DNA from: an uncultured Acidobacteriia bacterium
GTDB taxonomy: Bacteria; Acidobacteriota; Terriglobia; Bryobacterales; Bryobacteraceae
NCBI GenBank assembly: GCA_903881085.1
Contig: CAIRSA010000527.1
Span: 1-64,000 of the forward strand
DNA length: 64,000 bases
Reading direction: 5' to 3'
The notes under the pieces are model-generated. The model was not told the origin of the DNA. It saw only the letters and a program-made list of their open reading frames with translations, and searched no databases. Of this stretch, positions 18,099-27,816 are shown piece after piece. Made by a program: the position numbers and the translations under genes. How positions within the stretch are numbered: the first letter of the stretch is position 1; every line of letters begins with the position of its first letter.

Positions 18099-21000
18099 TT
18101 GGCGGCAAATCTAACAGCACATACTCTCGGCGCAGGAATCGTGTCCATTTTGGGGCGCACTCCTGAAGGCGATTTGTGCTGTCTGAACGACAACGGCCTG
18201 CATGCCGCCGATCTGGAACTCGCCTTGCGATCTGCCGCGTTTCACGATCCCGGAGGCTTTTGGATCCCCGATCTGGCAGAAGATGAGCGCTTCCGGAATC
18301 ATCCGGTTCTGCACCGCCTCGGCATTCGCTTCGCGGCCGCCGTCCCCATAACCAGCTGCGGCGGTGAACGTCTGGGAACCCTCGCTGTCTACGATGTGAA
18401 ACCGCGTAAATCTTCCGCAAAGCAAAAAAAGAATCTCGCGGAATTGGCGAAACTGATCTCCTCCCAGATGCGATTGTTGCCCATGACCGGCTTGGATTCC
18501 GGGCGCGCCGATATCGCCCTCCAATCCTCCGACGCCGTTTTTTCGCAGGATCTGACAGGCAATATTCTCAGCGCCAATGAGTCGCTCGCCCTGGCCTCCG
18601 GCTATTCCTGTTCGACTCTCATGGACATGACCTCCGCGCGACTGCTCTCTGCGGAATCCGTTGCTCGCTTCCAGGATGCCGCAGTCAGCCTCCTTGGCGG
18701 AGAATCGTCCCGCTCCCTGTCGCTCAATTTCGTCCATAAGTTTGGCGTCCAGACGTCCTGGATTGTCGACATGCGCCTCCTCCTCCGCCCCGGTAACGAA
18801 TCGCGCATTCTGTGCATAGCCCGCAACGACGCCAGCCGCATTCATACGGCAAACGGTCTGCAGGAGATTCTTGAGGCCATCACACCTGTAACGGGCGATG
18901 CCTTCTTCCGCAGTCTGGCCGCGAACCTCTCCGTTTTCCTCGGGATCAAGTATGCCTTCGTCGCCGAACTGCACTCTGGACCGCCTCGCCTCGTCCGCAC
19001 CTTGGCCATTTCCCAGAACGGCACACTACTGGAAAACAGTGACCACTGGGTTGAGGGAACGCCCTGCGAGCAGGTGCTTGATCATGGCTTCCAATGGTAT
19101 CCTTCGTCCACGCAAAAGATCTTCGATACCGTCTCCAGCCTGAAGGAAATGGCCGTCGAAAGTTATATCGGCACGCCGCTTCGGTCTTCGAAAGGGAAAG
19201 TAATAGGCTTGCTGGCCATCATGGACGTGAAGCAATGGACGCCTGATCCGCGTGTCGAAGCAGCCTTGAACCTCTTCGCACTACGGGCCGCCGTCGAACT
19301 GGAACGGCGCGCCACCGAAGGGAAAAAAGAGCTTCTCTCCAACCTCGTCGAAAACTCCTCGGAATTGGTTGTGATGCTTTCCCTGAGCGGGGATGTTTTG
19401 TACTGGAACAAAGCGTTGGGAACCATCTGCGGCATCGGCAATCCTGATCACGAATTGGTCAGGGCTCAACTCAGAAATCAATTGGCCACCTTCTGCGCAT
19501 CGCTCCAGGCGGGCATCGAAACGTTGCGCGCAACAGGGCATTTCGAAAGCTGCCTCGTTCTGACGGATGCCGTCTCCGGCCAGCAGATTCCCTGTGAATT
19601 CAATGCCGTATTATTGAAGAGTACAGATGCTGGCGAACCCGCCTCCATCGCCGCCTTTGGGCGCGATCTGCGCAGCCACATGGCCGCCAGCCAGGCACTG
19701 CTGGAGGCTGACCAGAAGTACCTTGCCACAATCTCAACGGCCAGCGAAGGCATCGTCCTTCGCCGTGCCGATGCAACCATATCCGCCTGCAACAGCAGCG
19801 CCCGCCAAATCTTCGGAATTCCCGATGACCAAACGGCCAACCAAATCTGCTACGACCGCTGGCAATGGTTCAGGGAGGATGGTTCAGAGATCGCACCGGA
19901 AGAACACCCAACCGCTGTCGCCCTGCGCACCGGAACCGCCCAAAGTGTAGCCACCATCGGAGTCACACGTTTCGATGGCGCAAGCATCTGGCTTTCACTC
20001 AAAGCCATGCCCATTGTCATGCCCGGGTGCGCCGAACCCTATGGCGTGATCTCGTCCTTCACTGACATTACTCTCGAACGCGGCTTCAAACTCGGCTTGA
20101 AGGAGCTGCACCGTTTGTCGAACGCCAACCACGATTCCGTTGCTGACCTCTTTCACGACTTCATCCGCACTGGCTGCCAGATGTTCGACATGCCTCATGG
20201 CTACCTCTCCCAAGCCAATGGCGAAACCATGGACGTGCCCTATATCGTTTCCTCGCTGGCCGACCTGCTACCGGGCATGTCGGTTCCTTACAAGGATTCG
20301 TTTTGCCGCTTTATCATCGAAGATGCCATCACCGTTGCGGTCGAAGATACACTCACGGAAACCAAATACCTCTCCCCTCCCATCTTCCATCAGCTCGGCG
20401 TCCGCTCCTACTTCGGAACCGCCATCATGCTTTCGGAAAATGTATTCGGAGTCCTCGGGTTCTTCTCCCTCTCCCCCAAGCCGGCCGGCTTTTTCAACAG
20501 CCAAAGGCGCGAACTGCTGGAATTGATGTCGCGCAGCCTGGGGCGCGTTGTACACGATGAACAGACCCGCAATTCCAGACTGAAGGCAGAGGATGACCTG
20601 CGCCGGAGCGAGAGTCTGTTTCGCTCCATCATCGAGAATACGTCCGATTTTGTCTGCATTCTGGATGCCCATCGCCAAATGAAGTATGTGAGCCCTTCCA
20701 TCGCCCGCGCGCTCAACACGGGTTCAGGCTCGGCCGCTGCTCTTTCCATCCCCGATGTCTTGAGCGGAAATCAGATGAAGGTCCTGGTGCGCCAGGAAAG
20801 AATCTGGCTCTCACACCCCGGCCCGCACCCGACCTTTGAATTGACCGTGAAGAGCACCGGCAACAAACTCATCCATCTGGAATGCACCGCCACCAATCTG
20901 CTGGCTGACCCCGTTGTTGCCGGAATCGTACTCAGCGGCCGCGATGTCACGGAACGAAAGCTGGCCCACCAACTCGATCTCGACCGCAACCGCATCCTGG

Positions 21001-22766
21001 AGATGATCGCCCACAGCGAACCAGCCCACGACGCTTTCCGGGAAATCACCGCCATGGTCGAACACCAACAGCCCGGACTCAAGGCCGCCATCCTGTTGCT
21101 GCGCCGCGGTCAGTTGTTCTGGGAATGCGCTCCCAAATTCCCGGTCGATGCGCTCGCTGCCTTTCCCCGAATTTCGGTCAACCCCGACAACGGTTGCTAT
21201 GCCCGCGCGGCGCACTCGCGTCAATCTCAGACCGCAACCGACATCATGTTCGACGCCTTCTGGCGTCCCCGCCGCCGCATCGCCACTGAACTGCTCGCCA
21301 GCCAGTGCCTCGCTTCCCCTGTAGTCTCCGCATTCGGGCAAGTGCTCGGAGTCTTCGCTCTGCATTTCGAAGAAGGCATGGAGATTACGGAACGACACCT
21401 CGCGCTCGTCCAGGCCGCTGTTTCCATGACAGCGATCTCCATGGAACACAATCTGCTCAACGATCAGCTCTCTTATCAATCACAGCACGATGCCCTCACC
21501 GGCCTGCCAAACCGCCTGCAACTGCAGGATCGCCTGCCCAATGCCTTGGAGGAAGCTGGCAATCAAGGAAAGCTGCTCGCCGTCTGCTTCATTGACCTCG
21601 ACCGCTTCAAGCAGATCAACGATACCCTTGGACATACCATCGGCGACCACCTGTTGGAACAGGTCAGCCGCCGCCTTAAGTATTGCGTCCGCAAAGGCGG
21701 CCTCGTCGCACGCATGGGTGGCGACGAGTTCGCCGTCGTGCTGGCGGGCTTGACCAGTGAAGACGAAGCGCTCCAACAATCCGAGGAATTGCTGGCCTCC
21801 CTTCGCTCGCCCTTTCAGGTGGATGGCCACGAATTATTCGTTACCGCCTGCATGGGCATCGGCATGTTCCCCCGCGACGGGCGCGATGTCGCCACGCTGC
21901 TGCGCAATGCCGATAGCGCCATGTACATAGCCAAACACAAAGGCAACGATAGCCTGGAATTCTTCAAGCCCGGCCTCGGCGCCACCGCCCTGCGAAACCT
22001 GGAGATGGAAACCTATCTCCGCCGCGCCATCGATAACAACGAACTTCGCATCCTCTACCAGCCGCAGGTGGATCTGGATGGCCGCGTGGAAAGCGTTGAA
22101 GCCCTCGTCAAATGGCACCACCCCAAGTTGGGCCGCATCTCACCGGGCCAGTTCATACCCATTGCCGAAGAAAGCGGCATGATTGTCCCCATCGGGGCAT
22201 GGGTCTTGCGCCAGGCCTGTCTGCAAAATGCCGCCTGGCAAGCCGCCGGATTGCGACCCATCCGAGTCAGCGTGAACGTTTCCGCCGTGCAATTTGCCCG
22301 CCCCGATTTTGTCGGCACCGTCGCCGCCGCGCTCGAAGAATCCGGCCTTAGCCCGCGCTATCTTGACCTCGAACTCACTGAGAGTATCCTCGTCCGCGAC
22401 CTGCAGGAATCGGCCGCACTCATGTCCGTGCTGCGCGACGTCGGCGTCAGTATATCGATCGACGATTTCGGCACCGGCTATTCCTCGCTCAGCTATCTGC
22501 GCCGCCTGCCCGCCGACACCTTGAAGATCGATCAGTCTTTTTTGCGCGAAAGCACCGTCGACACCGGTTCGCTCGCAGTGATTCAAACCATCGTCTCGCT
22601 CGCCCACAATCTAGGCCTCACTGTGGTTGCCGAAGGCGTCGAAACCGCCGCCCATCTGGACATAATCCGCATCGCCGGTTGCGACAAAGCCCAGGGCCAC
22701 TTCTTCGGCGAAGCCATCACCCCCGACGAAGTCCCGCCCCTATTGCTCGAATCCCGCATCCGGTAG
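18099..22766 (+). CDS. Giant GAF/PAS sensor with GGDEF and EAL output domains
   Basis: About 1555 residues, with no membrane segment seen, so a cytosolic sensor. Order: an N-terminal GAF, PAS, GAF, PAS-type segments, a further GAF, PAS (ESLFRSIIENTSDFVCILD), GAF, then GGDEF and EAL. The diguanylate cyclase signature GGDEF is intact (RMGGDEFAVVL, near 21718), as is the phosphodiesterase EALVKW motif with DDFGTGYSSLSYL. It may therefore both make and degrade cyclic di-GMP. The start is uncertain: the frame is open from 17967 with no ATG or GTG, and the best ribosome site (AGGAGAG, 17992-17998) precedes an ATC at 18003. TTG at 18099 would start within the first GAF. Confidence 0.9.
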   Translation: MAANLTAHTLGAGIVSILGRTPEGDLCCLNDNGLHAADLELALRSAAFHDPGGFWIPDLAEDERFRNHPVLHRLGIRFAAAVPITSCGGERLGTLAVYDVKPRKSSAKQKKNLAELAKLISSQMRLLPMTGLDSGRADIALQSSDAVFSQDLTGNILSANESLALASGYSCSTLMDMTSARLLSAESVARFQDAAVSLLGGESSRSLSLNFVHKFGVQTSWIVDMRLLLRPGNESRILCIARNDASRIHTANGLQEILEAITPVTGDAFFRSLAANLSVFLGIKYAFVAELHSGPPRLVRTLAISQNGTLLENSDHWVEGTPCEQVLDHGFQWYPSSTQKIFDTVSSLKEMAVESYIGTPLRSSKGKVIGLLAIMDVKQWTPDPRVEAALNLFALRAAVELERRATEGKKELLSNLVENSSELVVMLSLSGDVLYWNKALGTICGIGNPDHELVRAQLRNQLATFCASLQAGIETLRATGHFESCLVLTDAVSGQQIPCEFNAVLLKSTDAGEPASIAAFGRDLRSHMAASQALLEADQKYLATISTASEGIVLRRADATISACNSSARQIFGIPDDQTANQICYDRWQWFREDGSEIAPEEHPTAVALRTGTAQSVATIGVTRFDGASIWLSLKAMPIVMPGCAEPYGVISSFTDITLERGFKLGLKELHRLSNANHDSVADLFHDFIRTGCQMFDMPHGYLSQANGETMDVPYIVSSLADLLPGMSVPYKDSFCRFIIEDAITVAVEDTLTETKYLSPPIFHQLGVRSYFGTAIMLSENVFGVLGFFSLSPKPAGFFNSQRRELLELMSRSLGRVVHDEQTRNSRLKAEDDLRRSESLFRSIIENTSDFVCILDAHRQMKYVSPSIARALNTGSGSAAALSIPDVLSGNQMKVLVRQERIWLSHPGPHPTFELTVKSTGNKLIHLECTATNLLADPVVAGIVLSGRDVTERKLAHQLDLDRNRILEMIAHSEPAHDAFREITAMVEHQQPGLKAAILLLRRGQLFWECAPKFPVDALAAFPRISVNPDNGCYARAAHSRQSQTATDIMFDAFWRPRRRIATELLASQCLASPVVSAFGQVLGVFALHFEEGMEITERHLALVQAAVSMTAISMEHNLLNDQLSYQSQHDALTGLPNRLQLQDRLPNALEEAGNQGKLLAVCFIDLDRFKQINDTLGHTIGDHLLEQVSRRLKYCVRKGGLVARMGGDEFAVVLAGLTSEDEALQQSEELLASLRSPFQVDGHELFVTACMGIGMFPRDGRDVATLLRNADSAMYIAKHKGNDSLEFFKPGLGATALRNLEMETYLRRAIDNNELRILYQPQVDLDGRVESVEALVKWHHPKLGRISPGQFIPIAEESGMIVPIGAWVLRQACLQNAAWQAAGLRPIRVSVNVSAVQFARPDFVGTVAAALEESGLSPRYLDLELTESILVRDLQESAALMSVLRDVGVSISIDDFGTGYSSLSYLRRLPADTLKIDQSFLRESTVDTGSLAVIQTIVSLAHNLGLTVVAEGVETAAHLDIIRIAGCDKAQGHFFGEAITPDEVPPLLLESRIR

Positions 22767-22777
22767 ACCGGCGTAGG

Positions 22778-22810
22778 GCAGAGTGGCACTCTGCGGCCGA
22801 ATGGCATTCG
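22778..22810. repeat. Pair of small palindromes after the GGDEF/EAL gene
   Basis: GCAGAGTG with CACTCTGC (22778-22794, one-base loop) and CGAATG with CATTCG (22798-22810) follow the stop codon closely. The GGCCGAATGGCA word is shared with the post-aroDE gap. No T-run follows, so I treat it as a dispersed palindrome that may also slow transcription. Confidence 0.4.
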
Positions 22811-22870
22811 ACCCACTAACTAATTCAAACCCGAAATCGCCATTAAGCAAGTCTAAACCGTCTTAGAATT

Positions 22871-23266
22871 GTGCGCCGCATCATTCAATGGCCACTCTTC
22901 CCACTCCTGATAGTCGGCCTACTCAACGTACTCGTCTGGTACAGCAAACCAGTCCAATCCGGCGCAATCTGGCTGACAATTGCCACAGCCTTACTCGCCG
23001 GCCTAGTTACACCGCCGCGTGCTCAAATGTTCTCGGCACTATGCGTGACAATCCCGCCCCTGATGATGCCAAGTTATCACGGCCGGCTCATTCTAACACT
23101 CTTGATTCCCCATTACTGGCTCTATTTTTTAATGTATTTCATCCCCATTTATGCAGCTTTCACGATCATGGTTTGGATTGGGTATTTCTTGCAGATTGCC
23201 ATTCGCAGAACAGCTTGGGGACGCAAAGAGTCCCAGGACAAATGCATCGCCAAAAGCCCTCAGTAA
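22871..23266 (+). CDS. Small membrane protein of unknown function
   Basis: 131 residues from a GTG start, with about four hydrophobic segments (LFPLLIVGLLNVLVW, IWLTIATALLAGLV, LILTLLIPHYWLYFLMYFI, AAFTIMVWIGYFLQIAI) and a short charged tail. I do not recognise the family. No partner gene is evident: the next gene is convergent. The hydrophobic pattern and Arg at the cytoplasmic end look like a real membrane protein. Confidence 0.55.
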   Translation: MRRIIQWPLFPLLIVGLLNVLVWYSKPVQSGAIWLTIATALLAGLVTPPRAQMFSALCVTIPPLMMPSYHGRLILTLLIPHYWLYFLMYFIPIYAAFTIMVWIGYFLQIAIRRTAWGRKESQDKCIAKSPQ

Positions 23267-23303
23267 CTGAATACCAAACACGGTTCGGCAAGAACTCTCA
23301 GCT

Positions 23304-23741
23304 TCATGGCGCGGATATTTTCCCTCTTATCGGCTCCGCGGCCAATTGAATAAAATCTCGCAGATTAAAAGTGTAAATGCGCTCCGCGCCGCACTTTTCC
23401 GCACAACGCAAAAGCAGAGCGTCGTAAATTTTCGCTCCAACAACACCGAGCGTTCCCATATCCCGCAAAACCGCAACATAGTCGTCTTGCGCCAAAGTCA
23501 CGACACGGAAGTATGGCAGAATATTCTCGCTGACAATCCTCAGCGCCTCGGCCGGTTGAATCCTCGGCAGCACGGGGAGCCTTGTGAGAGCGGCGTAAAC
23601 CTCGGCGATGGAGTGGGCGCTCATATGTCCCTGCTCTTACCCTTGAGTAACCTTCCGCATTACTGCCAATGCGCGCTCATGGTGGACATGACTGTGCTCG
23701 GAAGCCGCAACCAGCACCGACGTGTCAAAAAATGAGTTCAC
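23304..23741 (-). pseudogene. VapC-type PIN toxin interrupted by a nonsense codon
   Basis: Read from the GTG at 23741, which overlaps the antitoxin stop by one base, the frame encodes a complete PIN domain: FFDTSVLVAAS at the start, SAHSIAEVYAALTRLP, VVGAKIYDALLLRCA and YTFNLRDF, with all expected acidic residues. Codon 35 is a TAA (23637-23639), exactly in frame, between MRKVTQG and EQGHMSAHS. Without it the protein would be about 140 residues. Either the ribonuclease toxin is dead, or only the part from the ATG at 23624 is made, which lacks the first catalytic Asp. A single base change explains it. Confidence 0.8.
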
Positions 23742-24028
23742 TATCTGAATTCTTTCAGAATATCCGCAATTCGCTCTTCGCGGACATCGTTAACAATTCC
23801 ACTCCAATCCGTACCGGGCTCGGCGCGCCCATGGTGCACCCACAAGCCGTCAATCTTGATCATCGCGTCGCCTTCGTTGACAAGTGCTGCGGGCTCGCCT
23901 CCCACATGCTGCTTTTCCCGCCAAGCCTGAACCCCATATGCAATAAGTTCGTCAACGGAACGGAAATGACCGCTGTTGATTGCATCGCGCACGATGCTTT
24001 CAGTCTCAGTCGTGATGTCGATACTCAT
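23741..24028 (-). CDS. Ribbon-helix-helix antitoxin paired with the broken PIN toxin
   Basis: 95 residues. The N-terminus MSIDITTETESIVRDAINSGHF...DELIAYGVQAW is a ParD/VapB-like ribbon-helix-helix DNA-binding domain; the acidic tail (DWSGIVNDVREERIADILKEF) would wrap the toxin. The ATG at 24028 starts the DNA-binding domain cleanly, and a longer reading to 24082 adds only an unrelated stretch. It normally represses its own promoter and neutralises VapC. It remains intact while the toxin carries a stop, as expected if the toxin decayed first. Confidence 0.8.
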   Translation of the reverse strand: MSIDITTETESIVRDAINSGHFRSVDELIAYGVQAWREKQHVGGEPAALVNEGDAMIKIDGLWVHHGRAEPGTDWSGIVNDVREERIADILKEFR

Positions 24029-24090
24029 TATGACGACCCTTTCTACTGCTTTCAGAATAACCGTGAGCAGAGGCGCGGTCAATCGGCGCC

Positions 24091-24249
24091 CTATAATCCC
24101 GCCGCCCCACGAATCCCCGCCAGATCAATCACTCGCCACCCATCCGTCGGCAGATGCACCAACGCACGCACCCCATGCCCACGCCCCAGCAGACTGGCCG
24201 TCAGCGCCTTACCCATATAGCCCGTAGCACCGGAAATGTAAACGTTCAC
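24091..24249 (-). pseudogene. Internally deleted NAD(P)-binding epimerase/NmrA-type gene
   Basis: A 52-codon frame from a GTG that overlaps the helicase stop (GTGA). The first 32 or so residues are a clean Rossmann start (VYISGATGYMGKALTASLLGRGHGVRALV); then it jumps to a C-terminal-looking stretch (WRVIDLAGIRGAAGL) and stops. A normal family member has 200-300 residues, so the middle is missing. The coupling to the helicase is original; the remnant is probably inactive. Confidence 0.6.
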
Positions 24250-26648
24250 CCCAACAGCGCCCCCAAAATCCGCTTCGCAACCTCTTTGCCCTTATCGCCA
24301 ATCTCACCCACCGGACCCACGCAACCCGGACACCCGCTCTCGCATGGACACTCCGCAATCAACGCCTGCGCGCCTTTCAGCAACTTGTCCGTCATCTGGA
24401 ACAGCGGCGCGCTGCCACCAATCCCACCCGGATAATTATCGTACAGGTAAAGGTTCGGTTCAAACGCCGTCAAATCCCCCGGCGAATTCTCCGTCAACGC
24501 AATCGATAAATCCCGCGGATCGCACATCAACAACAACGCCGCCACCGCCCGCAGCGCCGAGCCCAAACCCACCATCCCATTTTGCTTTTCCGCCGGCGTC
24601 AAATCGCTGAACTGCGCCAAAAACTTCTCCGGAAAATGCAGCCAGAACGACGTCGTATGCATCTCCTGCTCAGGCATCGACAAGTTCCCTGCCCCGATGT
24701 TTTCAAGCGTATAGAACTTGACTTTCTTGAACCCGACAATCTGCGTGTTCACTCGCACTTCGCCATGCAGCGATTCCGCCGTAGCCACCGCCGCCCGGTC
24801 GAACTCAGTAAGTATCTTCACCTGCGTGTAATCGATCGCGTCCGTAAAGTAATCGCACTCCACGCTGCGCACATAGGCCTTGCGCCCCACGTAATCAAAC
24901 CGTTCCACCTGGTACTGCCGCGCATCGTGCAGATAGATCGCCTTCTCATGCAGCGTGGTCAACGCCACCGGAAAACTGACCTCCGCGATCACCTTCGGCT
25001 CACGCGTCTCATCGATCACAATGAAGTTATCGCTCGTTACCGCACGCAGGCTCACAGCATCGGCCGGATAAGTATCCGAAGTCCAGTGCCACGCCCCGTT
25101 CGAAGGATGCAGAAAGCCCATCTCCTGCAAAAACTCGCACAGGTTCTTCGAATCATGACCGCCGAACTTCTCGCCATCCCTCAACGGCAACTCAAACGCC
25201 GCACACTTCAAGTGGCTCAGCAGAATTTCAAGATTGTCCGGATTGATGTGCGCGTGCTCCGGCGACTGCCCAAAGAAATAATCTGGATGCTCCACAATGA
25301 ACTGATCCAGCGGCGCGCTCGACGCCACCATCACCGCCAGCGACGTCTTCTGCCTCCGCCCCGCGCGGCCCGCCCTCTGCCACGCCGAAGCAATCGTCCC
25401 CGGATACCCAGCCATCACCACCGCATCCAGCGATCCGATGTCCACGCCCAGTTCCAGCGCGTTCGTCGCAATCACGCACCGCACCTCGCCACTGCGCAGC
25501 TTGCTTTCAATCTCGCGCCGCTCCTTCGGCAGAAACCCGCCCCGATAACCGCGCACCGAACCCGCGCGCATCGGAGCCCGCTCAATCGCGTCTTTCAAGT
25601 AAGTGGTCAACACCTCCGTCGCCAGCCGGTTATTCGCAAATACCAGCGTCTGCTGACCGCGATCCACAAACTCCATCGCAATGCGCCGCGTCTCGTGTAA
25701 GTAACTCCGCCGGATGCCTAACTGCCGGTTCACAATCGGCGGATTGTAGAACACCACATACTTCTCGCCGCTCGGACTGCCATTAGTCTCGACTAACTCA
25801 AACGGTTCCGAAGTTAGTCCCTGCGCTAACTCACGCGGATTGGCAATCGTAGCCGAACAACAGATAAACTGTGGCTTTGAGCCGTAAAACTCGCAGATGC
25901 GCCGCACCCTGCGCAACAAATTCGCCAGATGGCTCCCATACACTCCGCGGTAGTAATGCAGCTCATCGATCACAAAGTAGCGCAGATTCTCAAAACACTT
26001 CGCCCACTTCGTATGATGCGGCAGAATGCCGCTGTGCAACATGTCCGGATTAGTAAATACAACGTTCGCGCGCTCGCGAATAGCGCGCCGGGCGTCTTGA
26101 GGCGTATCGCCGTCGTAAGTGAACGCGCGAATGTCCGAGCCCATCTCATTCACCGTCGCGTTGAACTCCTGCAACTGATCCTCGGCCAGCGCCTTGGTCG
26201 GAAACAGGTACATCGCCCGCGCTCCCGGCTCGCTCATCAGGTGATTCAGCACCGGCAGGTTGTAGCACAGCGTTTTGCCGCTCGCCGTCGGCGTAACCAC
26301 CACTACGTTCTTCTTCTCGCTGATCTTCTGAAACGCCTCCGCCTGATGCGTGTACAGTTGCTTGATGCCGCGCCGCTCCAGGCCGCGCTGCACCTTCTCA
26401 CTCACCTCGGCCGGAATCGGCGCAAACTCACCGCTGCGCGCCGGTATGCGCTTGATCGCCCGAATCGGCGAGTTCTCATCCGCCGCCCATTCCTGAAAGC
26501 GCGTCAACGCGCCCTCCAACCCCGATGGGCGTCGCAGTTCGCTGCCAGGAGCGTCTGTCGAGGCAGGCGCATCGGGCGCGGGCGGTTCTGGAAATCCAAG
26601 AGAGAGGTTCATTGTCACTTTCGCCTTTTCTTTGCCAGAGTACGTCAT
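24246..26648 (-). CDS. DEAD/DEAH helicase of the MrfA (YprA) type with C-terminal zinc domain
   Basis: 800 residues. Two RecA domains: motif I TPTASGKTLCY, motif II VIDELHYYRG (DELH), motif III CSATIANP, motif VI QRAGRAGRR. The C-terminal DUF1998 region carries the four-Cys cluster CPCESGCPGC. This architecture is that of MrfA/YprA in Bacillus and of Hrq1-like helicases, which act in repair of mitomycin-type and other DNA lesions; MrfB is not visible here. A second start at 26612 (MNLSLGF) would drop a short polar leader and is equally plausible. It is the first gene in a unit with the deleted SDR remnant. Confidence 0.9.
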   Translation of the reverse strand: MTYSGKEKAKVTMNLSLGFPEPPAPDAPASTDAPGSELRRPSGLEGALTRFQEWAADENSPIRAIKRIPARSGEFAPIPAEVSEKVQRGLERRGIKQLYTHQAEAFQKISEKKNVVVVTPTASGKTLCYNLPVLNHLMSEPGARAMYLFPTKALAEDQLQEFNATVNEMGSDIRAFTYDGDTPQDARRAIRERANVVFTNPDMLHSGILPHHTKWAKCFENLRYFVIDELHYYRGVYGSHLANLLRRVRRICEFYGSKPQFICCSATIANPRELAQGLTSEPFELVETNGSPSGEKYVVFYNPPIVNRQLGIRRSYLHETRRIAMEFVDRGQQTLVFANNRLATEVLTTYLKDAIERAPMRAGSVRGYRGGFLPKERREIESKLRSGEVRCVIATNALELGVDIGSLDAVVMAGYPGTIASAWQRAGRAGRRQKTSLAVMVASSAPLDQFIVEHPDYFFGQSPEHAHINPDNLEILLSHLKCAAFELPLRDGEKFGGHDSKNLCEFLQEMGFLHPSNGAWHWTSDTYPADAVSLRAVTSDNFIVIDETREPKVIAEVSFPVALTTLHEKAIYLHDARQYQVERFDYVGRKAYVRSVECDYFTDAIDYTQVKILTEFDRAAVATAESLHGEVRVNTQIVGFKKVKFYTLENIGAGNLSMPEQEMHTTSFWLHFPEKFLAQFSDLTPAEKQNGMVGLGSALRAVAALLLMCDPRDLSIALTENSPGDLTAFEPNLYLYDNYPGGIGGSAPLFQMTDKLLKGAQALIAECPCESGCPGCVGPVGEIGDKGKEVAKRILGALLG

Positions 26649-26677
26649 TGCGCGTCATAGTGCAAGGATCCTGACAA

Positions 26678-27739
26678 ATGTGTATGATTTATTCAATGTC
26701 CGTCGCGCTTGTCCTCACCCTCTTAGCCGCCGCCCAGGCACAGGAACTTCCCGTCTTCCGCGCCGAAACCTCGCTCGCCACCGTGCGCTTCCACGTCATC
26801 AAACAGAACAAATACGTCGACACGCTCACCGCGCAGGACATCGTTCTGCTCGAAGACGGCCAGCCTCGCAAAGTCACGTTTTTCGAAGGCGGCCGTGGCA
26901 GCCGCCAGCGCGCAACGCCCATTGAAGTCACGCTGTTGTTCGACATCAGCGGCAGCGTCACCGAAGAAGGGCTGCTCGATTTCCTCGCCTACAAATCAGC
27001 ACTGATGCTAGGCCTGCCCAACGTCAAACTCGCTGTCTACGGCTTCGATGGCAACCTCAAGCGCTTCTGCCATCCAACCATGGACGAGGCCGTGCTCACC
27101 GAAGCCTTCCGCCGCATTCAGAATTACAAGGCTGGCGCCAAACCCCGCCCCGAAGTCATCAAGCTGCAATTGCCGCCCAAGCGCAAGTCAAATAACGGCG
27201 GAACATGGATCTACGAATCCGCCCTCGCCGCCGCCAAAGAGGCCGCCAAATCAGGCTCCGACGCAACCAAGCTGATCCTCATGTTCTCCGACGGCTTCCC
27301 CACCACTGACGCCAAGCCCAAAGATGTGACCGGCGAAATCAGCGAAATGGGCATCTCCGTTTACCCCGTTCTGCTCGGCGGCAAAAAGATCAAAGACCGC
27401 ATCAGGCACATCATGGAATCGGGCCGCAACAAACAAGGCGAATTGAGCGACGGAGCGAAGAATCAACTCGCCCACATCGAACTTCAGCAGCACGACATCA
27501 TGGACTACGCCAGCCTCGGCGAACTCACCGGCGGCCGCAGCTTCGACCCGATCATGATGAATGCCCAAGCCATGCGTGCGCTGCTCGGCGGAATCGCGCA
27601 GGTCGTCCTGTTCGAATACATAGCCGGCTTCCAACCCGCCACCATGAGCGACCCGCCCACCAAACACAAACTAACAGTCAAGCTCCAAGCCAAAGAAACC
27701 GGCAAAGTCTCCGGTGGCACCCGTACCATTCTGCACTGA
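26678..27739 (+). CDS. Secreted VWFA-related protein of the acidobacterial family
   Basis: 353 residues with a signal peptide (SVALVLTLLAAAQA). A short beta domain (residues about 25-80, LEDGQPRKVTFFEGG) precedes a von Willebrand A domain with the MIDAS motif DISGS and later LMFSDGFP. This is the VWFA-related family expanded in Acidobacteria (TIGR03436-like), thought to be surface or periplasmic binding proteins; partners are unknown. It begins about 30 bases from the helicase start and is transcribed divergently from it. Confidence 0.9.
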   Translation: MCMIYSMSVALVLTLLAAAQAQELPVFRAETSLATVRFHVIKQNKYVDTLTAQDIVLLEDGQPRKVTFFEGGRGSRQRATPIEVTLLFDISGSVTEEGLLDFLAYKSALMLGLPNVKLAVYGFDGNLKRFCHPTMDEAVLTEAFRRIQNYKAGAKPRPEVIKLQLPPKRKSNNGGTWIYESALAAAKEAAKSGSDATKLILMFSDGFPTTDAKPKDVTGEISEMGISVYPVLLGGKKIKDRIRHIMESGRNKQGELSDGAKNQLAHIELQQHDIMDYASLGELTGGRSFDPIMMNAQAMRALLGGIAQVVLFEYIAGFQPATMSDPPTKHKLTVKLQAKETGKVSGGTRTILH

Positions 27740-27763
27740 CAACCGCTCCCGGGACTGCCTGCG

Positions 27764-27780
27764 CTGTCCCTCGCGGACAG
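27764..27780. other. Short hairpin between convergent genes
   Basis: CTGTCC with GGACAG around a five-base loop, in the 77-base gap between the VWFA gene and the response regulator. It could terminate either transcript weakly, since there is no T-run. Confidence 0.35.
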
Positions 27781-27816
27781 TGCTGGCTGTCCCACCACCA
27801 GACGTCCGATCAGCAA

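Noticed and set aside
24582-25700. 372-codon plus-strand frame opposite the helicase
   Set aside because: Arg/His-rich mirror of a clear DEAD/DEAH helicase.
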